Below, one piece after another: positions 51,369-61,118 of a stretch of DNA of 64,000 nt. The notes under the pieces are model-generated. The model searched no databases. It was not told the DNA's origin and was given only the letters and a program-made list of their open reading frames with translations. The position numbers and the translations under genes are program-made. Numbering within the stretch: the first letter of the stretch is position 1; each line of letters opens with the position of its first letter. The stretch is from Eubacterium sp. (lineage in GTDB: Bacteria; Bacillota; Clostridia; Lachnospirales; Lachnospiraceae): positions 1-64,000 of the forward strand of contig JAFRHL010000010.1 in NCBI GenBank assembly GCA_017433295.1. The letters run 5' to 3'.

Positions 51369-54300
51369 TCGGGAGAACTCCTCCACATAGCTTGCTTCTC
51401 CGTCTGTCAATGTCAGCAGCACCTGACTGACGGCAGGTCCGATATACTGGATTTTATCCGGAGGGGCGGCAATAATGGTCTGCAGATTTGACTGGCTCAT
51501 AAAGGATAACACACCGCTGATCCTTTCATCGTCCATATTGTTAAATGCCTCATCCATCATAACAAGGCCGATGGAATCACCGCCGATACTTCCCCGGTAA
51601 AGCTGCATAAAAGAAGCCGCCACCGTTATGTAGAACGGTGTCTGAGTCTCGCCGCCGCTTTTTTCCCTGCTGACTTTGGAATAATACATATAGCTGCCGT
51701 CCTCACTGGTGATCTTGATATCATAATCCATGTAGGTCCGGTAATCCGTATATTCCTGCAGAGCGCGGCTGCTGGTCTCGTCATCCAGAGTCAGCTTCTC
51801 GAAAAGTTCTTCTATTACTTCCTTGTGGGTATCATTGAAAATGCCGCTGAAAATGGAGGTTCCTTCCATGATATTGAAATCATCCATGATCATCTCATAA
51901 TATTTTTTCACTTCCCTGCGGGGTTCATATCGAAATTCATATTGTTCCCTGCTGAAATGGATATCCTTAAGGGACCGGTTCAGGTCCTTAAACTCGCCCT
52001 GGGCCTGGCGAATATTTTCCTGCAGCCTCGAAAGAAACTGTTCCCGGAATTCTTCTTCCGCTGCTTTTCTGGCCTGATAGACTTTATCCTCATATTCCAG
52101 AAGCCGTGAATTCTTTAATTTATCGTATTCTTTTTCAAATTCCGGAAAGCCGGCAAGGGTATCTGCCGCTCCAAAATCGTGGGCTACTTTATAGACTCTC
52201 ATCAGTTCGCTCATCTGGCTTAAAGCGGCATTCTTTTGAGTCTCGCTGGCCTTTCTGGCCCGCTCATAGTTTTCTTTCTTCCGGATCAGGCTTTCCTGAT
52301 CCCTGTCCCTTTTTTCGATTTCTTTTTCATACTCCCCTTCACAGTACTGCCGGTCCTGACCCAGTAATTCTCCCAGTTCCCCGGCTGCTGCCTTCTTAAT
52401 GGAAAGTTCCCGATTCAGTTCTTCCAGCCGGTCTGCCAGTGAAGACAGCAGGGTCCTGTATCCGCCGATTCTCTCACTGAGTTTGTCTTTCTCTCTGTCC
52501 AGCTGATCCTTTTCCCTCTTAAGCTCTTCAAGACGGATCCTTTTTTCGATCAGGGTACGGGAAGCATCGATCTTTGACATCTCTTCCCGGCATTTTTTCA
52601 GGTCCTTTTCATGGTTTCTTTTTTCCTCCAGGGCTCTCAGCTGATATTTGACATCCACTTCCTTCCCGGAATCAAGGTATCTCTGCACTCTTTCCATGGC
52701 TTCCATCTGGGCGTTCTTATCCGAAATAAAATGTTCCAGTTCATCCCTTTCCTTCTTTTTCTGCTCCAGCTGGATCCTGATAGCATCCGCTCCTATGTAG
52801 GGAGTCCGGTAAATCTCAGGGCGAATGGCGCTGGCCACATGATTCTGGTAGCGCATACATCCCTTTGTTATGGATATGGGATACTTTTTAAGCTGCTTTG
52901 TGGATTCGACGCAGCGCACTTTGCCAAGGACCATATTAATGTATCTTCTTGCCCAGATACTGGCGGAATAAACATGAGCTGCCAGGCTTTCTTCCGGTGC
53001 CTGATCATATCCGTCAAGTTTTGCTGCATTGATCAGCCCGACTCCGTATGCCTTTTTCTTTTTACGCTGGTTATCATAAACAGACAGGGCCAGGTCAAAA
53101 TCCTCCGGAGAAACGATCAGATAGAACCTTTGTGTATTCAGGTAACCTTCCACCGCATTCTGCCAGGTGGAATCCTTAATCTCAAGCAGTTCACTTAAGA
53201 TCCGTACATCCCCGTCCCGTCCCATTCTTGCGAACTGAGCCTCTATGGACCGTTTCAGCCTCTGTACGTTCTCAGGATAGATCATTCTCTTTGCGGAAAG
53301 CTCACGGATCTGTCCTTCAAGCTCCATCTTTTCTTCCCGTTTCTGCCGAAGGGTGTATTTTACCTCCGCCAGATGTGACATGATCTTCTGGTACCTGTCC
53401 TTTTTATAGTCCATGACCTTTTCCAGGCAGGTATATACCGGTGTAAGATCATAGATCTTCTCAATATCTTTTAACAGCTGCTGATATTCCTCCATGACCG
53501 GGTCTGCATCCGGGATCTTCAATATCCACTCGGCATCCTTTAGTGCGGCACGGATGGAAGCTTTCAGTTTTTTCATCTCATGCCGGTCCTGATCAAGCTG
53601 TTCTTTAAGCTGTTTTTCTTTTCTCTCAAGATCCCGGAAGGCCTTATATTCCTCATCCATGTTCAGCTCAAGATCCAGATCCCGGATAGTCTGCTCCTTT
53701 ACCCGGATGTCACCCAGGAGCTCCTGCTGCCTTTTTTCTGTCTCCTCCAGTTCCCGTTCCTTCGTCCGGGCTGTCTGCCGGTTGGCCCGAATCCCGGCGC
53801 TTACGATATCCCTGTCTGCCAGAGCAATATAGTAATCCTGATATTTCTCCCGCCGGGAGAAGGTCTCCACTGCCTTTTCCTTTTCTATGATCTCTGAAAG
53901 CTCCTTTATACGGCAGCGGACATCCGCAAGCATTTTCTCCAGATGCTGGTAACTGCGGACATTTTCCCGAAGAGAATCAATATTGACTTCCTTGGCGTCC
54001 AGCACATAGGAATATACAAAGTCCTTGATGTCATGAATAGGGCGGAAAGCCAGAGCCTTGGGGATCAGGGTAAAGAATTTATCCTCCAGTCTCCCGAACC
54101 TGGCCAGCATCATTCTCCGGGCCTCTTTATTTGTGGTGGCAAAGGTACGGACCATCCGGTTTGAAGACCGGAACATGGAAATGGTTTTCACCTTTTTCCC
54201 CTGAAAAAACAATTCATCCTTCAGGTTCTTTTTCTCTATCAGGTACCAGAGGGTGTTGGGCTCCTTCTCCTCCGTGGCGGAATCCATTACAACACCGACG

Positions 54301-54614
54301 ATAAAGGGGGCTTTTCTCCCCTCGTCCATAAATTCCAGGGCAATATGAGATGTGATCGACCCGGTGCGTTCATAGGGCCGGTCTTCCCTTCCGGTCTTGC
54401 AGCGGATGTAGGTGTTGAGGGTTCGTTTTCCCTTTTCATGGGCTGCTTTATTAAAATTTGCTTTTGAACAGGTCAGCACAAATTGTACCGCATCCAGAAT
54501 GGTCGATTTGCCTGCTCCGTTTTCTCCGGAGAGAAGAACCGAATCACCGACAGGAATCGTCTCATTGGTAAACCTGTGCCAGTTAATCAGGCGAATCTTC
54601 GTCAGTTTCTTCAT
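51336..54614 (-). CDS. jetC: JetC/MksB-like SMC-type ATPase
   Basis: A 1092-residue SMC-like protein. Walker A is SGENGAGKSTIL (GENGAGKST at 30-38); two long coiled coils surround a globular middle part (about 440-640); an ABC signature-like SGGETQTPFY and Walker B LVMMDEAFNNMDDERI close the C-terminal head. Two partner genes overlap upstream. In Wadjet it would form the condensin-like engine that extrudes DNA loops and marks circular plasmids for cutting; in MksBEF it acts without the nuclease. The last about 11 residues come from a 27-bp repeat. GGAG precedes the ATG at 54614. Confidence 0.88.
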   Translation of the reverse strand: MKKLTKIRLINWHRFTNETIPVGDSVLLSGENGAGKSTILDAVQFVLTCSKANFNKAAHEKGKRTLNTYIRCKTGREDRPYERTGSITSHIALEFMDEGRKAPFIVGVVMDSATEEKEPNTLWYLIEKKNLKDELFFQGKKVKTISMFRSSNRMVRTFATTNKEARRMMLARFGRLEDKFFTLIPKALAFRPIHDIKDFVYSYVLDAKEVNIDSLRENVRSYQHLEKMLADVRCRIKELSEIIEKEKAVETFSRREKYQDYYIALADRDIVSAGIRANRQTARTKERELEETEKRQQELLGDIRVKEQTIRDLDLELNMDEEYKAFRDLERKEKQLKEQLDQDRHEMKKLKASIRAALKDAEWILKIPDADPVMEEYQQLLKDIEKIYDLTPVYTCLEKVMDYKKDRYQKIMSHLAEVKYTLRQKREEKMELEGQIRELSAKRMIYPENVQRLKRSIEAQFARMGRDGDVRILSELLEIKDSTWQNAVEGYLNTQRFYLIVSPEDFDLALSVYDNQRKKKKAYGVGLINAAKLDGYDQAPEESLAAHVYSASIWARRYINMVLGKVRCVESTKQLKKYPISITKGCMRYQNHVASAIRPEIYRTPYIGADAIRIQLEQKKKERDELEHFISDKNAQMEAMERVQRYLDSGKEVDVKYQLRALEEKRNHEKDLKKCREEMSKIDASRTLIEKRIRLEELKREKDQLDREKDKLSERIGGYRTLLSSLADRLEELNRELSIKKAAAGELGELLGQDRQYCEGEYEKEIEKRDRDQESLIRKKENYERARKASETQKNAALSQMSELMRVYKVAHDFGAADTLAGFPEFEKEYDKLKNSRLLEYEDKVYQARKAAEEEFREQFLSRLQENIRQAQGEFKDLNRSLKDIHFSREQYEFRYEPRREVKKYYEMIMDDFNIMEGTSIFSGIFNDTHKEVIEELFEKLTLDDETSSRALQEYTDYRTYMDYDIKITSEDGSYMYYSKVSREKSGGETQTPFYITVAASFMQLYRGSIGGDSIGLVMMDEAFNNMDDERISGVLSFMSQSNLQTIIAAPPDKIQYIGPAVSQVLLTLTDGEASYVEEFSRGDRGRFSVSS

Positions 54615-55197
54615 GATACTCCGGCTCTCCTTTCCGATAATGGTCGAGCATCTCCGAGACCTTGCGTATGTCGTCTACACGTATTGCCATCAGGATGGAA
54701 TCATAGATCAATATCCTCGCGTCTTCCTGCATCATATTTTTGTCCAGTGTCTCGATGAGGTTATATCTGCGGAAAAGCCGGAGGGCATTGTTCATGGTCG
54801 TCTTGTCAATCTGTTTCTCCCGGATCTTTAAAGACAAATATTTCTCCTGGATATCTCCCACAGTGACCACCACGTCTGTAAGGGACAGCTGTCTTTTATA
54901 TTCATCATACAAAATACGCAGGATCAGAAGGATAATCGAGTCCACCAGCTTTAACTGAAGATGATTATAGTTTTCTGTATTGACCAGCTGCACCACGCCA
55001 TATTCTTCGTTGATCTCAAGGGAATAACCCAGTATCCCCAGATAATTCTCAAATACTTTCCGCTCTCTCAATACGAAATAATAATCGCTTTTCGTCTTAT
55101 CGTTCCTTTTCAACAAAAAGCAGCAGCTCATCAGCTTATTACATACCCTGCGGAATTCATCCTGATCCTTCCGGAGCATTCCTTCAAATAATTCCAT
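54583..55197 (-). CDS. jetB: JetB/MksE-like winged-helix subunit
   Basis: A 204-residue helical protein (MELFEGMLRKDQDEFRRVCNKLM, SYYFVLRERKVFENYLGILGYSLEINEEYGVVQLV, later VGDIQEKYLSLKIREKQIDKTTMNNALRLFRRYNLIETL) that fits the small kite/winged-helix subunit of Jet/Mks condensins, which joins the SMC and kleisin-like subunits. The start with GGAG seven bases upstream is at 55197; a TTG start at 55263 overlaps jetA. It overlaps jetC by 32 bases, strong evidence for one operon. Confidence 0.83.
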   Translation of the reverse strand: MELFEGMLRKDQDEFRRVCNKLMSCCFLLKRNDKTKSDYYFVLRERKVFENYLGILGYSLEINEEYGVVQLVNTENYNHLQLKLVDSIILLILRILYDEYKRQLSLTDVVVTVGDIQEKYLSLKIREKQIDKTTMNNALRLFRRYNLIETLDKNMMQEDARILIYDSILMAIRVDDIRKVSEMLDHYRKGEPEYHEETDEDSPD

Positions 55198-55259
55198 TCT
55201 ATTTCTCCATACGCCTGTATTCGTACCGGCCGCTTCTTCCGATGCGATCCTCCGGAGAC

Positions 55260-56741
55260 TCAATCTCTCTGATGTTTCACAATCTCAAAGTCACGGAACC
55301 GATATCCATTTTTTTCGATATATTGATCCAGCCGGATCCTGTAGCTCATATTTTTTCTCGTCCCGTACAATCTCACGTAAATCAGCCGGATGAATGTTTC
55401 ATCGGATCCCGCAGGCTCGGATGCCTTCCATGAGGTCTTTCCTGCTGGAAGCTCCTTTGCCATGGCTGATCCCTTATCCGGCAAAAGCTCCGATGCCTTT
55501 ATGGAATCCTTTTCCGCTAATAATTCCCTGATCCAGGCATCGATCTTTTCCTGGCTTAGCACCCGGTCCAGCTTTTCTATCATCCGTTTTCTTCTTCTTT
55601 CCCTCTCCTCCGCATCCACCGGCGCTATCTCAAGCTCATGGGGGACAAATACCTTTTTCCCCTCAACCGGAGCATAGAGTGAATCCATATCCAGATAATT
55701 CCAGGAAAATAATTTGATCAGAGACGATATCTCCTCCATCTCATAGATGCCATTTAATTCCATACCCCTGTCCTGGATCTTCTCATTAAGATAAGAGATG
55801 ATATCTTTCAGCTGTCCCTGTACATCGTCACTGCTTGAAAGCAGAAAGCGGGCCCGGTTGATGGCAGCCTTCTGATATTTCGTATTCTTCCGGTTGATCT
55901 CATCCAGGATCTCATCCATCTGACGGAAGGCCCGGATCACATTATGGAGCATGGACAGTACTTCCTCTTTTGCCTCTTCCTGTGTCAGCTCCCTGATCTC
56001 GGCAATCTCCTTTGCGGCAGCATTCAGATACCTGCTGCTCCGGCTGTCTGCGTCCAGGCGCTCGATAATCTCCGGCCTGAACTTGGAAACGTTATCGGAT
56101 GTCAGAAGTCTGTGATAAGCTTTATCCACCACATTGCTATAATAATCATTTAAGAGAGCATCCAGAATCTCAGAGACTGTGCTGTATTTTGTCAGCTCAT
56201 CAATATAGTTTTTTATGTTGGAATTCAGACTCTTCAGGCCGGTAATCAGGGCGTCTGTATTATCAACGATCTGCATCAGACCCACACCGGAACCGCCCCC
56301 GGCTCTGGCCAGATTGTAAATGGTGTAAATATAACCCTGATATTCCGCCGAACCGCTGCCGGAAATATTGATCAAGGTCCGGATCATCTGGATAGCATAA
56401 TCCCTGAAATTCACTCTCTGGACATAGCTGTAGTCAGTTTCCACCGTGATCCAGCCAAAGGACTCCAGCCGCCTCAACATCAGATTGGCTCTGTCCCGGC
56501 TGTCGTCACTTAGTTCTTCTGTCCCATCCTCGAAATCCGCAGCCATTTCCGAGTCAAAATAATATTGCAGATCTTCGACCAGGATATCTCTCTCCACACC
56601 GAAGGAAAGCTGGCTGCCTGTGATCTGGTAGATTCGGAGGATACATTCCCAATAAACCCGCCTGCCCGGTGCCGCCAGAGGCGAAAAAAAGTTCTCCGGC
56701 ACAGCCTGGAAGAGATCATATGAATATTTTTCGTTTTCCAT
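55260..56741 (-). CDS. jetA: JetA/MksF-like kleisin subunit
   Basis: A 493-residue protein with an N-terminal helical domain (YSYDLFQAVPENFFSPLAAPGRRVYWECILRIYQ), a helical body (TVSEILDALLNDYYSNVVDKAYHRLLTSDNVSKFRPEIIERLDADSRSSRYLNAAAKEI), and a C-terminal winged-helix-like part. The order JetA-JetB-JetC with overlaps matches Wadjet and related Mks systems. The C-terminal third holds three short similar segments (IKASELLPDKGSAMAKELPAGKTSWKASEP), an odd repeat. Sequence reading cannot decide the Wadjet type. A gap of about 80 bases separates it from the EamA gene. Confidence 0.82.
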   Translation of the reverse strand: MENEKYSYDLFQAVPENFFSPLAAPGRRVYWECILRIYQITGSQLSFGVERDILVEDLQYYFDSEMAADFEDGTEELSDDSRDRANLMLRRLESFGWITVETDYSYVQRVNFRDYAIQMIRTLINISGSGSAEYQGYIYTIYNLARAGGGSGVGLMQIVDNTDALITGLKSLNSNIKNYIDELTKYSTVSEILDALLNDYYSNVVDKAYHRLLTSDNVSKFRPEIIERLDADSRSSRYLNAAAKEIAEIRELTQEEAKEEVLSMLHNVIRAFRQMDEILDEINRKNTKYQKAAINRARFLLSSSDDVQGQLKDIISYLNEKIQDRGMELNGIYEMEEISSLIKLFSWNYLDMDSLYAPVEGKKVFVPHELEIAPVDAEERERRRKRMIEKLDRVLSQEKIDAWIRELLAEKDSIKASELLPDKGSAMAKELPAGKTSWKASEPAGSDETFIRLIYVRLYGTRKNMSYRIRLDQYIEKNGYRFRDFEIVKHQRD

Positions 56742-56821
56742 CTATATTACCTCTGACAGATATTATCTTTCTAAGACAGTCTTGGTATTGCTTTTCACAC
56801 ATCACATCACAGCTCATCGTT

Positions 56822-57721
56822 TCATTTCTTTTCTGATACATTATATATTACAATAGCACCGACAACAATCACTGCCCCTGTTATTGCAAGAGGCGAAATG
56901 ATCTCCCCATAAAATAATGCCACCCAGATCGGATTCATGACCGGTTCCAGGCCGGTGATCAGACTGGCTGTTACAGCGTTAATTCGCCGGATACCTATTG
57001 ACAGCAGTATATAGGCAAGGCCTACCTGAAATATGCCCAGGATGAAAACTGTTGTGATCGTAGTTATATTAAAATTCGTCTCACGGAAACAGAAGGGGGT
57101 AAATACAATTCCGGCGGCAAGCTGACCCAGGAAACAGGAAGAGAGGGCATCGGCTCCCTCTGCCGTATTCATCATGAATACACCTGCATAACAGACACCT
57201 GAAAGGATGGCGGCCAGATTTCCCAGGGTATTGCCGGTCTGAATTCCGTCCACAAAAAACAAACAGACCCCGGAGAAAACTGCTGCACAGGTAACTATAT
57301 CCCTTTTTCCCGGTCTGACACGAAAGATCAGGGTCATGAAAATGATAACAAAAACCGGAGCAGTATATTGTAAAACGATTGCATTGGCCGCAGTGGTCAG
57401 TTTATTGGCTATAACAAACAGGGTTGTTACTCCCATGGTGGAGGCAGCTCCGATAATGACCGGAAAATTGATCCGTATTTTATAATGTGTGACAAGAAGA
57501 AAGATACCGATCACAAGAGCTCCAATCAGATTCCTTGTCCCGTTTATGGCAAGAGGAGACCAGGAAATCAGTTTCACACACAGACCGCCGATGCTGAAAA
57601 GGACGGAAGCAAGTAAAACGCATAGCATTCCGGACCTGGTTTCGGATAGCTTCCCGGCCTGGATTGCGGATTGGTTTCCGGATTCAGTTTTTCCCCTGTT
57701 CTGACTCATGCTTTGTTCCAT
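56822..57721 (-). CDS. EamA/DMT family transporter
   Basis: A 299-residue membrane protein with about ten helices in two EamA repeats, as in drug/metabolite transporters (ASVLFSIGGLCVKLISWSPLAINGTRNLIGALV and LILGIFQVGLAYILLSIGIRRINAVTASLITGLEPVMNPIWVALFYGEII). The substrate is not known. The N-terminus is hydrophilic; I place the start at the ATG at 57721, and a frame to 57778 is open but poorly supported. It lies between jetA and a repeat copy and need not work with either neighbour. Confidence 0.88.
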   Translation of the reverse strand: MEQSMSQNRGKTESGNQSAIQAGKLSETRSGMLCVLLASVLFSIGGLCVKLISWSPLAINGTRNLIGALVIGIFLLVTHYKIRINFPVIIGAASTMGVTTLFVIANKLTTAANAIVLQYTAPVFVIIFMTLIFRVRPGKRDIVTCAAVFSGVCLFFVDGIQTGNTLGNLAAILSGVCYAGVFMMNTAEGADALSSCFLGQLAAGIVFTPFCFRETNFNITTITTVFILGIFQVGLAYILLSIGIRRINAVTASLITGLEPVMNPIWVALFYGEIISPLAITGAVIVVGAIVIYNVSEKK

Positions 57722-57820
57722 AGGATAATAATAACACGACCGGCAGATAAAATATAGCAAACCTGCGCACATCCTCATAAGGCTTTATAATCAATGTTAA
57801 AAGCACTTTGACGTTGAAAA

Positions 57821-57847
57821 GGAGACAGAGAACCGTCCCCTGTCTCC
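57821..57847. repeat. 27-bp palindromic repeat, single copy left of the helicase/ATPase operon
   Basis: One copy, followed at 57857-57871 by a GCCGGC/GCCGGC hairpin. It lies 43 bases beyond the stop of the last gene of the four-gene operon, in the same orientation as the copy at 62680-62706 on the other side. Confidence 0.92.
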
Positions 57848-57889
57848 CCCGGTGTCGCCGGCAATGCCGGCATGGACATTTATATATAT

Positions 57890-59101
57890 TTACAAATCTG
57901 ATAAATCCGGCAATTCAGGAATTTCCTCCTCGTCAAAACATTCTTTCCCCAGTTCTGTGACCCGGGTCTCCCCTGCTTCTCCATACTGGTAGAGCTGGTC
58001 AAAGAATTCTATGGCAGCCCGCAGCTTTGTGCGCAGCAAATATCCGCTGGCCTCGGTGGCCTTATATAAAGTCTCTGCCGAAACTCCCGGTGTCCAGTCA
58101 TAGGCTTTCCCATGAAAATCCTGAATACTCATAAGGATCTTCATCACTTCGTCTTTAGAAAGGGGAGCCAGTTCAGTAGCATTCAGAATGGCATTTACTG
58201 TGCTAAGGGCTGCTGCTTTCATTTCAGGATCATCGGCAAAGCAGTCTTCTACATTTGCAGTTTCGTTTTTCTTGTCGATAACATCTTCTTCAAAAGAAGA
58301 GCTGAAAGCAAAAAGCGAGAATACATTTTCAAGCTTCGGGGAAGGATTCAAAAAGCTCTGCAGCATAGCATAGCTTTTTGCCCGGGTCTTTTTCCCCAGA
58401 CGACCTATAAGCTCTGCTTCATCAAAAAGGAGCACCCATCCATCATAACCCAGCTGCCTGAAGAGGTGGCTGGTAAAACAGAAGTAATCCATGGCATGGG
58501 AAGTTTTTCTGAAGCTTACATTAAACTTTGCCACAGTTCCCGTGACACGCCTGTAGCTTCTCTTTATGACAGAAGCAGTCGTAAAATTCCCTTCCAGGTC
58601 TGCCAGAAAGATATCCCTCTCTTCTTCCTCCTGTGTTCCCAGATAAGCCTTGATCAAGAAGTACAATTTATCTGTCATCAGCTCCTTTGCTGCGTAGGCC
58701 ATCAGTTCACCGGAGATCTTACTTCCTTTCGTGAGCTCGAAAAGCTTCTGACGGAATCCCGGTTGGGACGCTCCTGGCAGATAAGTATTTTCTATGATTT
58801 TCGGATAGAGGAGATGAAGCTTATCTATAGGGGTTTCTTTTCCCAGCGAGACAAAGGAGACAGCCATGTTGGATGTGGTAGCCATATTAAATACGGTATT
58901 CAACAGATGCGTTTTCCCTTCTCCGTATCTGCCTTTAAAAATCATTCCGTCAGACCGGCCGCTCTCCCGGACGCTCTCCAGCTTATCCTGGATCCGCTTC
59001 ATCATTTTAGGGCGGGCTTCGGAAAAATACTCTCCCACTGCTCTGGAGGGAACCCCGGAACGCAATGCCTCAATAATATGTCTTGCATAATGGTCAGCCA
59101 T
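57890..59101 (-). CDS. BREX-type (DUF2791-like) ATPase 2 of the four-gene operon
   Basis: A 403-residue P-loop ATPase. FKGRYGEGKTHLLNTVF (Walker A at 57-64) and GWVLLFDEAELIGR (Walker B) match the BrxC/BrxD-type ATP-binding domain found in BREX phage-defence systems. No methylase, PglZ or other BREX gene is near, so this is not a full BREX. The start at 59101 with AGGAGGAG upstream is inside the end of the preceding gene (8-base overlap); the longer frame to 59323 is shadow. It follows the first ATPase and ends the operon. Confidence 0.85.
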   Translation of the reverse strand: MADHYARHIIEALRSGVPSRAVGEYFSEARPKMMKRIQDKLESVRESGRSDGMIFKGRYGEGKTHLLNTVFNMATTSNMAVSFVSLGKETPIDKLHLLYPKIIENTYLPGASQPGFRQKLFELTKGSKISGELMAYAAKELMTDKLYFLIKAYLGTQEEEERDIFLADLEGNFTTASVIKRSYRRVTGTVAKFNVSFRKTSHAMDYFCFTSHLFRQLGYDGWVLLFDEAELIGRLGKKTRAKSYAMLQSFLNPSPKLENVFSLFAFSSSFEEDVIDKKNETANVEDCFADDPEMKAAALSTVNAILNATELAPLSKDEVMKILMSIQDFHGKAYDWTPGVSAETLYKATEASGYLLRTKLRAAIEFFDQLYQYGEAGETRVTELGKECFDEEEIPELPDLSDL

Positions 59102-60275
59102 GGTTCTCCTCCTTTTCACGAACTGCATGGTACAGGAGCCCGGGAAGTCCCACCCCTCCGAACTGAGCCCGTTCGTAAAGGCTCCTGATTTCCTCCGGAT
59201 CAGGCTGTCTTGTCTCAAATCCCTGTGATATAAGCTGACTGCGGATTCTTTCCGCCATTTCCCCGAGTACCTCCTCTGAATAAAACTCGTCTCCATACCG
59301 GTCCATATCAATGATATCGGCAAAATGATTGAAACGGGGACTTACAACCTCATTTTGTATGCGCATCCACAAAGCCTGATACGATTTCACGCCATAATTA
59401 TCGTTATCGATCAGTTCTCTGTCAAAGCAGAGCATAAACATAATATATCGCATATTGTCAATGTCATCAATCAGCTGTCGTATACTCTCGTAGGCATCTT
59501 CTCTCCGGAGTTTTGTATATCTTCTTGCATCGGCTGCCGAACGGTTCAGAAGGATCTCCATGTCATCTATAACAATCAGCAGCCCTGCATAGCCTGCCAG
59601 GTGGATCAGCTCAGAAAGCGACCGCAGCAGATTACGGGCATTGTATCTTGTTACCCTGGAGGGGGACAGCCCCAGTGCCCGCAGCTGAGCCAGCTTCACT
59701 GTTTTGTCTCCTTGTAAAAACGCCAGCAGAAGCTCCCGGTTGGAATCCTCCAGCACCGGATGACCCAGGATCCCTCCGGTAATCAGGGAGCAGGCATAGC
59801 CGAAATTATGATCCAGCCTGGGATTTCTGATAAACTTTTCCCGCAGGCTGCTTCTGATTTCTCCCCGGATCAGGGGGTCTGCTTCCCCGATCTCTGACAG
59901 ATAATCCATCAGGTTTTTACCATCCGAGAGCTTTACCGGGTCATATCCCAGTTCCAGTATGATTCTGTCAGCGCACCCCTTCAGCACATGATCAATATCA
60001 CACTGTTTTAACACCTCCAGATACAGCTCTCTGAAATCATGAAGCCAGACATCCCTGGCCGAAAATGAAACCGTCAGATATCCAAGACCACATGCATCTT
60101 CCTTTATCCGGTCAGCCAGAAATGTTTTTCCGCTTCCCGGTCGTCCGGTGACAAATTTGATCTTACTCCCGCCAAAGGGAATATATCCTTCAAGATATTG
60201 TTTCTTCAGGAAATCTGTCAGGGAGCTTATCCCGTTGTAGGACTCCCCCGCATCTACTTTCATTGGTCTCTCCAT
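59094..60275 (-). CDS. BREX-type (DUF2791-like) ATPase 1 of the four-gene operon
   Basis: A 393-residue P-loop ATPase related in layout to its neighbour: KFVTGRPGSGKTFLADRI (Walker A at 44-51) and GLLIVIDDMEILLNRS as Walker B. The rest is helical, with no nuclease or methylase motif. Two different ATPases of this class in tandem suggest a hetero-oligomeric motor loading on DNA with the helicase. The start at 60275 has GAGGG upstream (a second ATG four codons on is also possible). It follows the unknown gene by 48 bases. Confidence 0.78.
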   Translation of the reverse strand: MERPMKVDAGESYNGISSLTDFLKKQYLEGYIPFGGSKIKFVTGRPGSGKTFLADRIKEDACGLGYLTVSFSARDVWLHDFRELYLEVLKQCDIDHVLKGCADRIILELGYDPVKLSDGKNLMDYLSEIGEADPLIRGEIRSSLREKFIRNPRLDHNFGYACSLITGGILGHPVLEDSNRELLLAFLQGDKTVKLAQLRALGLSPSRVTRYNARNLLRSLSELIHLAGYAGLLIVIDDMEILLNRSAADARRYTKLRREDAYESIRQLIDDIDNMRYIMFMLCFDRELIDNDNYGVKSYQALWMRIQNEVVSPRFNHFADIIDMDRYGDEFYSEEVLGEMAERIRSQLISQGFETRQPDPEEIRSLYERAQFGGVGLPGLLYHAVREKEENHG

Positions 60276-60323
60276 TATACACCCTCATGGTACCGGCAGC
60301 ACCGGCATGTTCTTTTATTTCTT

Positions 60324-61118
60324 TTATTCGTCCTCACTTAGCGGCTTCAAAGTATTAATAAAGGTCTCCACACCAGTACTTCCCAGCACCCGATAGCCGG
60401 TTTTTCCATCGCGGCTGGTCCCGAAATAATATTTCTTCCCGTCCTTTGTCATCCATGCCTCCGGTCCTGCTTCATAAATTCTGGCCAGGTCAAAGGCAAA
60501 AGCCAGCTTGTCATATTCCTTACGGGCTCTGGAGGTAGGCGCCATGGCCTTATAAATCTTATCAAGCTTCTGGGTACTTCCGATCCTGGCATGGGACTTA
60601 AGGCAGGCGGTCTCGTAAGCATCTGCCAGCTCATTCATGAAGGCTGTTTTATTAAAGTTCGCCTTGAAGAGTTTCTCCCGTCCTGTCTGAATATGCGCAG
60701 CCACATGGGAAGGCCGGAAGCTCGGGAACTTTTTACGGTTGATATAGACCTCTCCGTCATGATCTTCGTCGCCTGTAATGCGAACCTTATAAGGGAACAT
60801 CTCATAAATGCCCCTTTCGCCTTTTACATCAACACCGATGGTCTCGCAGGCTTCGATCAGCTGCCTGGTGAAGTCGCCCTCTGCGAAATAAGCCCTGCTG
60901 TCAAATCCGTCTGTGATGGCGGAAGCATCAGATATGGCTTCTTCCAGTCCCTCTGCCGCGGCCTTAAGGGTCTCGATACTTTTCTTCGCATTTACCAGAT
61001 TTCCTGAATCCATGTCCTTCTGGATGCCTTTCTGTAAGCGGTTTGCCGCTGCCGCACTGTCCTTCAGTTTCTTCAAAACAGGTTGCATTTCTTTGTAAAA
61101 ATCTTCATAATTCAGCAT
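60324..61118 (-). CDS. Unknown 264-residue protein between helicase and ATPases
   Basis: I do not recognise this protein. It begins with a helical, possibly coiled part (NYEDFYKEMQPVLKKLKDSAAAANRLQKGIQKDMDSGNLVNAKKSIETL), then a beta region with GERGIYEMFPYKVRITGDEDHDGEVYINRKKFPSFRPSHVAAHI, then helices. It has no catalytic motif or membrane segment. It overlaps the helicase gene by 7 bases, so it is made together with it; its role in the same pathway is inferred from that. Confidence 0.7.
   Translation of the reverse strand: MLNYEDFYKEMQPVLKKLKDSAAAANRLQKGIQKDMDSGNLVNAKKSIETLKAAAEGLEEAISDASAITDGFDSRAYFAEGDFTRQLIEACETIGVDVKGERGIYEMFPYKVRITGDEDHDGEVYINRKKFPSFRPSHVAAHIQTGREKLFKANFNKTAFMNELADAYETACLKSHARIGSTQKLDKIYKAMAPTSRARKEYDKLAFAFDLARIYEAGPEAWMTKDGKKYYFGTSRDGKTGYRVLGSTGVETFINTLKPLSEDE

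Noticed and set aside
57890..60275. A complete BREX system
   Set aside because: Only ATP-binding BREX-type proteins are present; PglX, PglZ, BrxA/B and BrxL are absent from the window.
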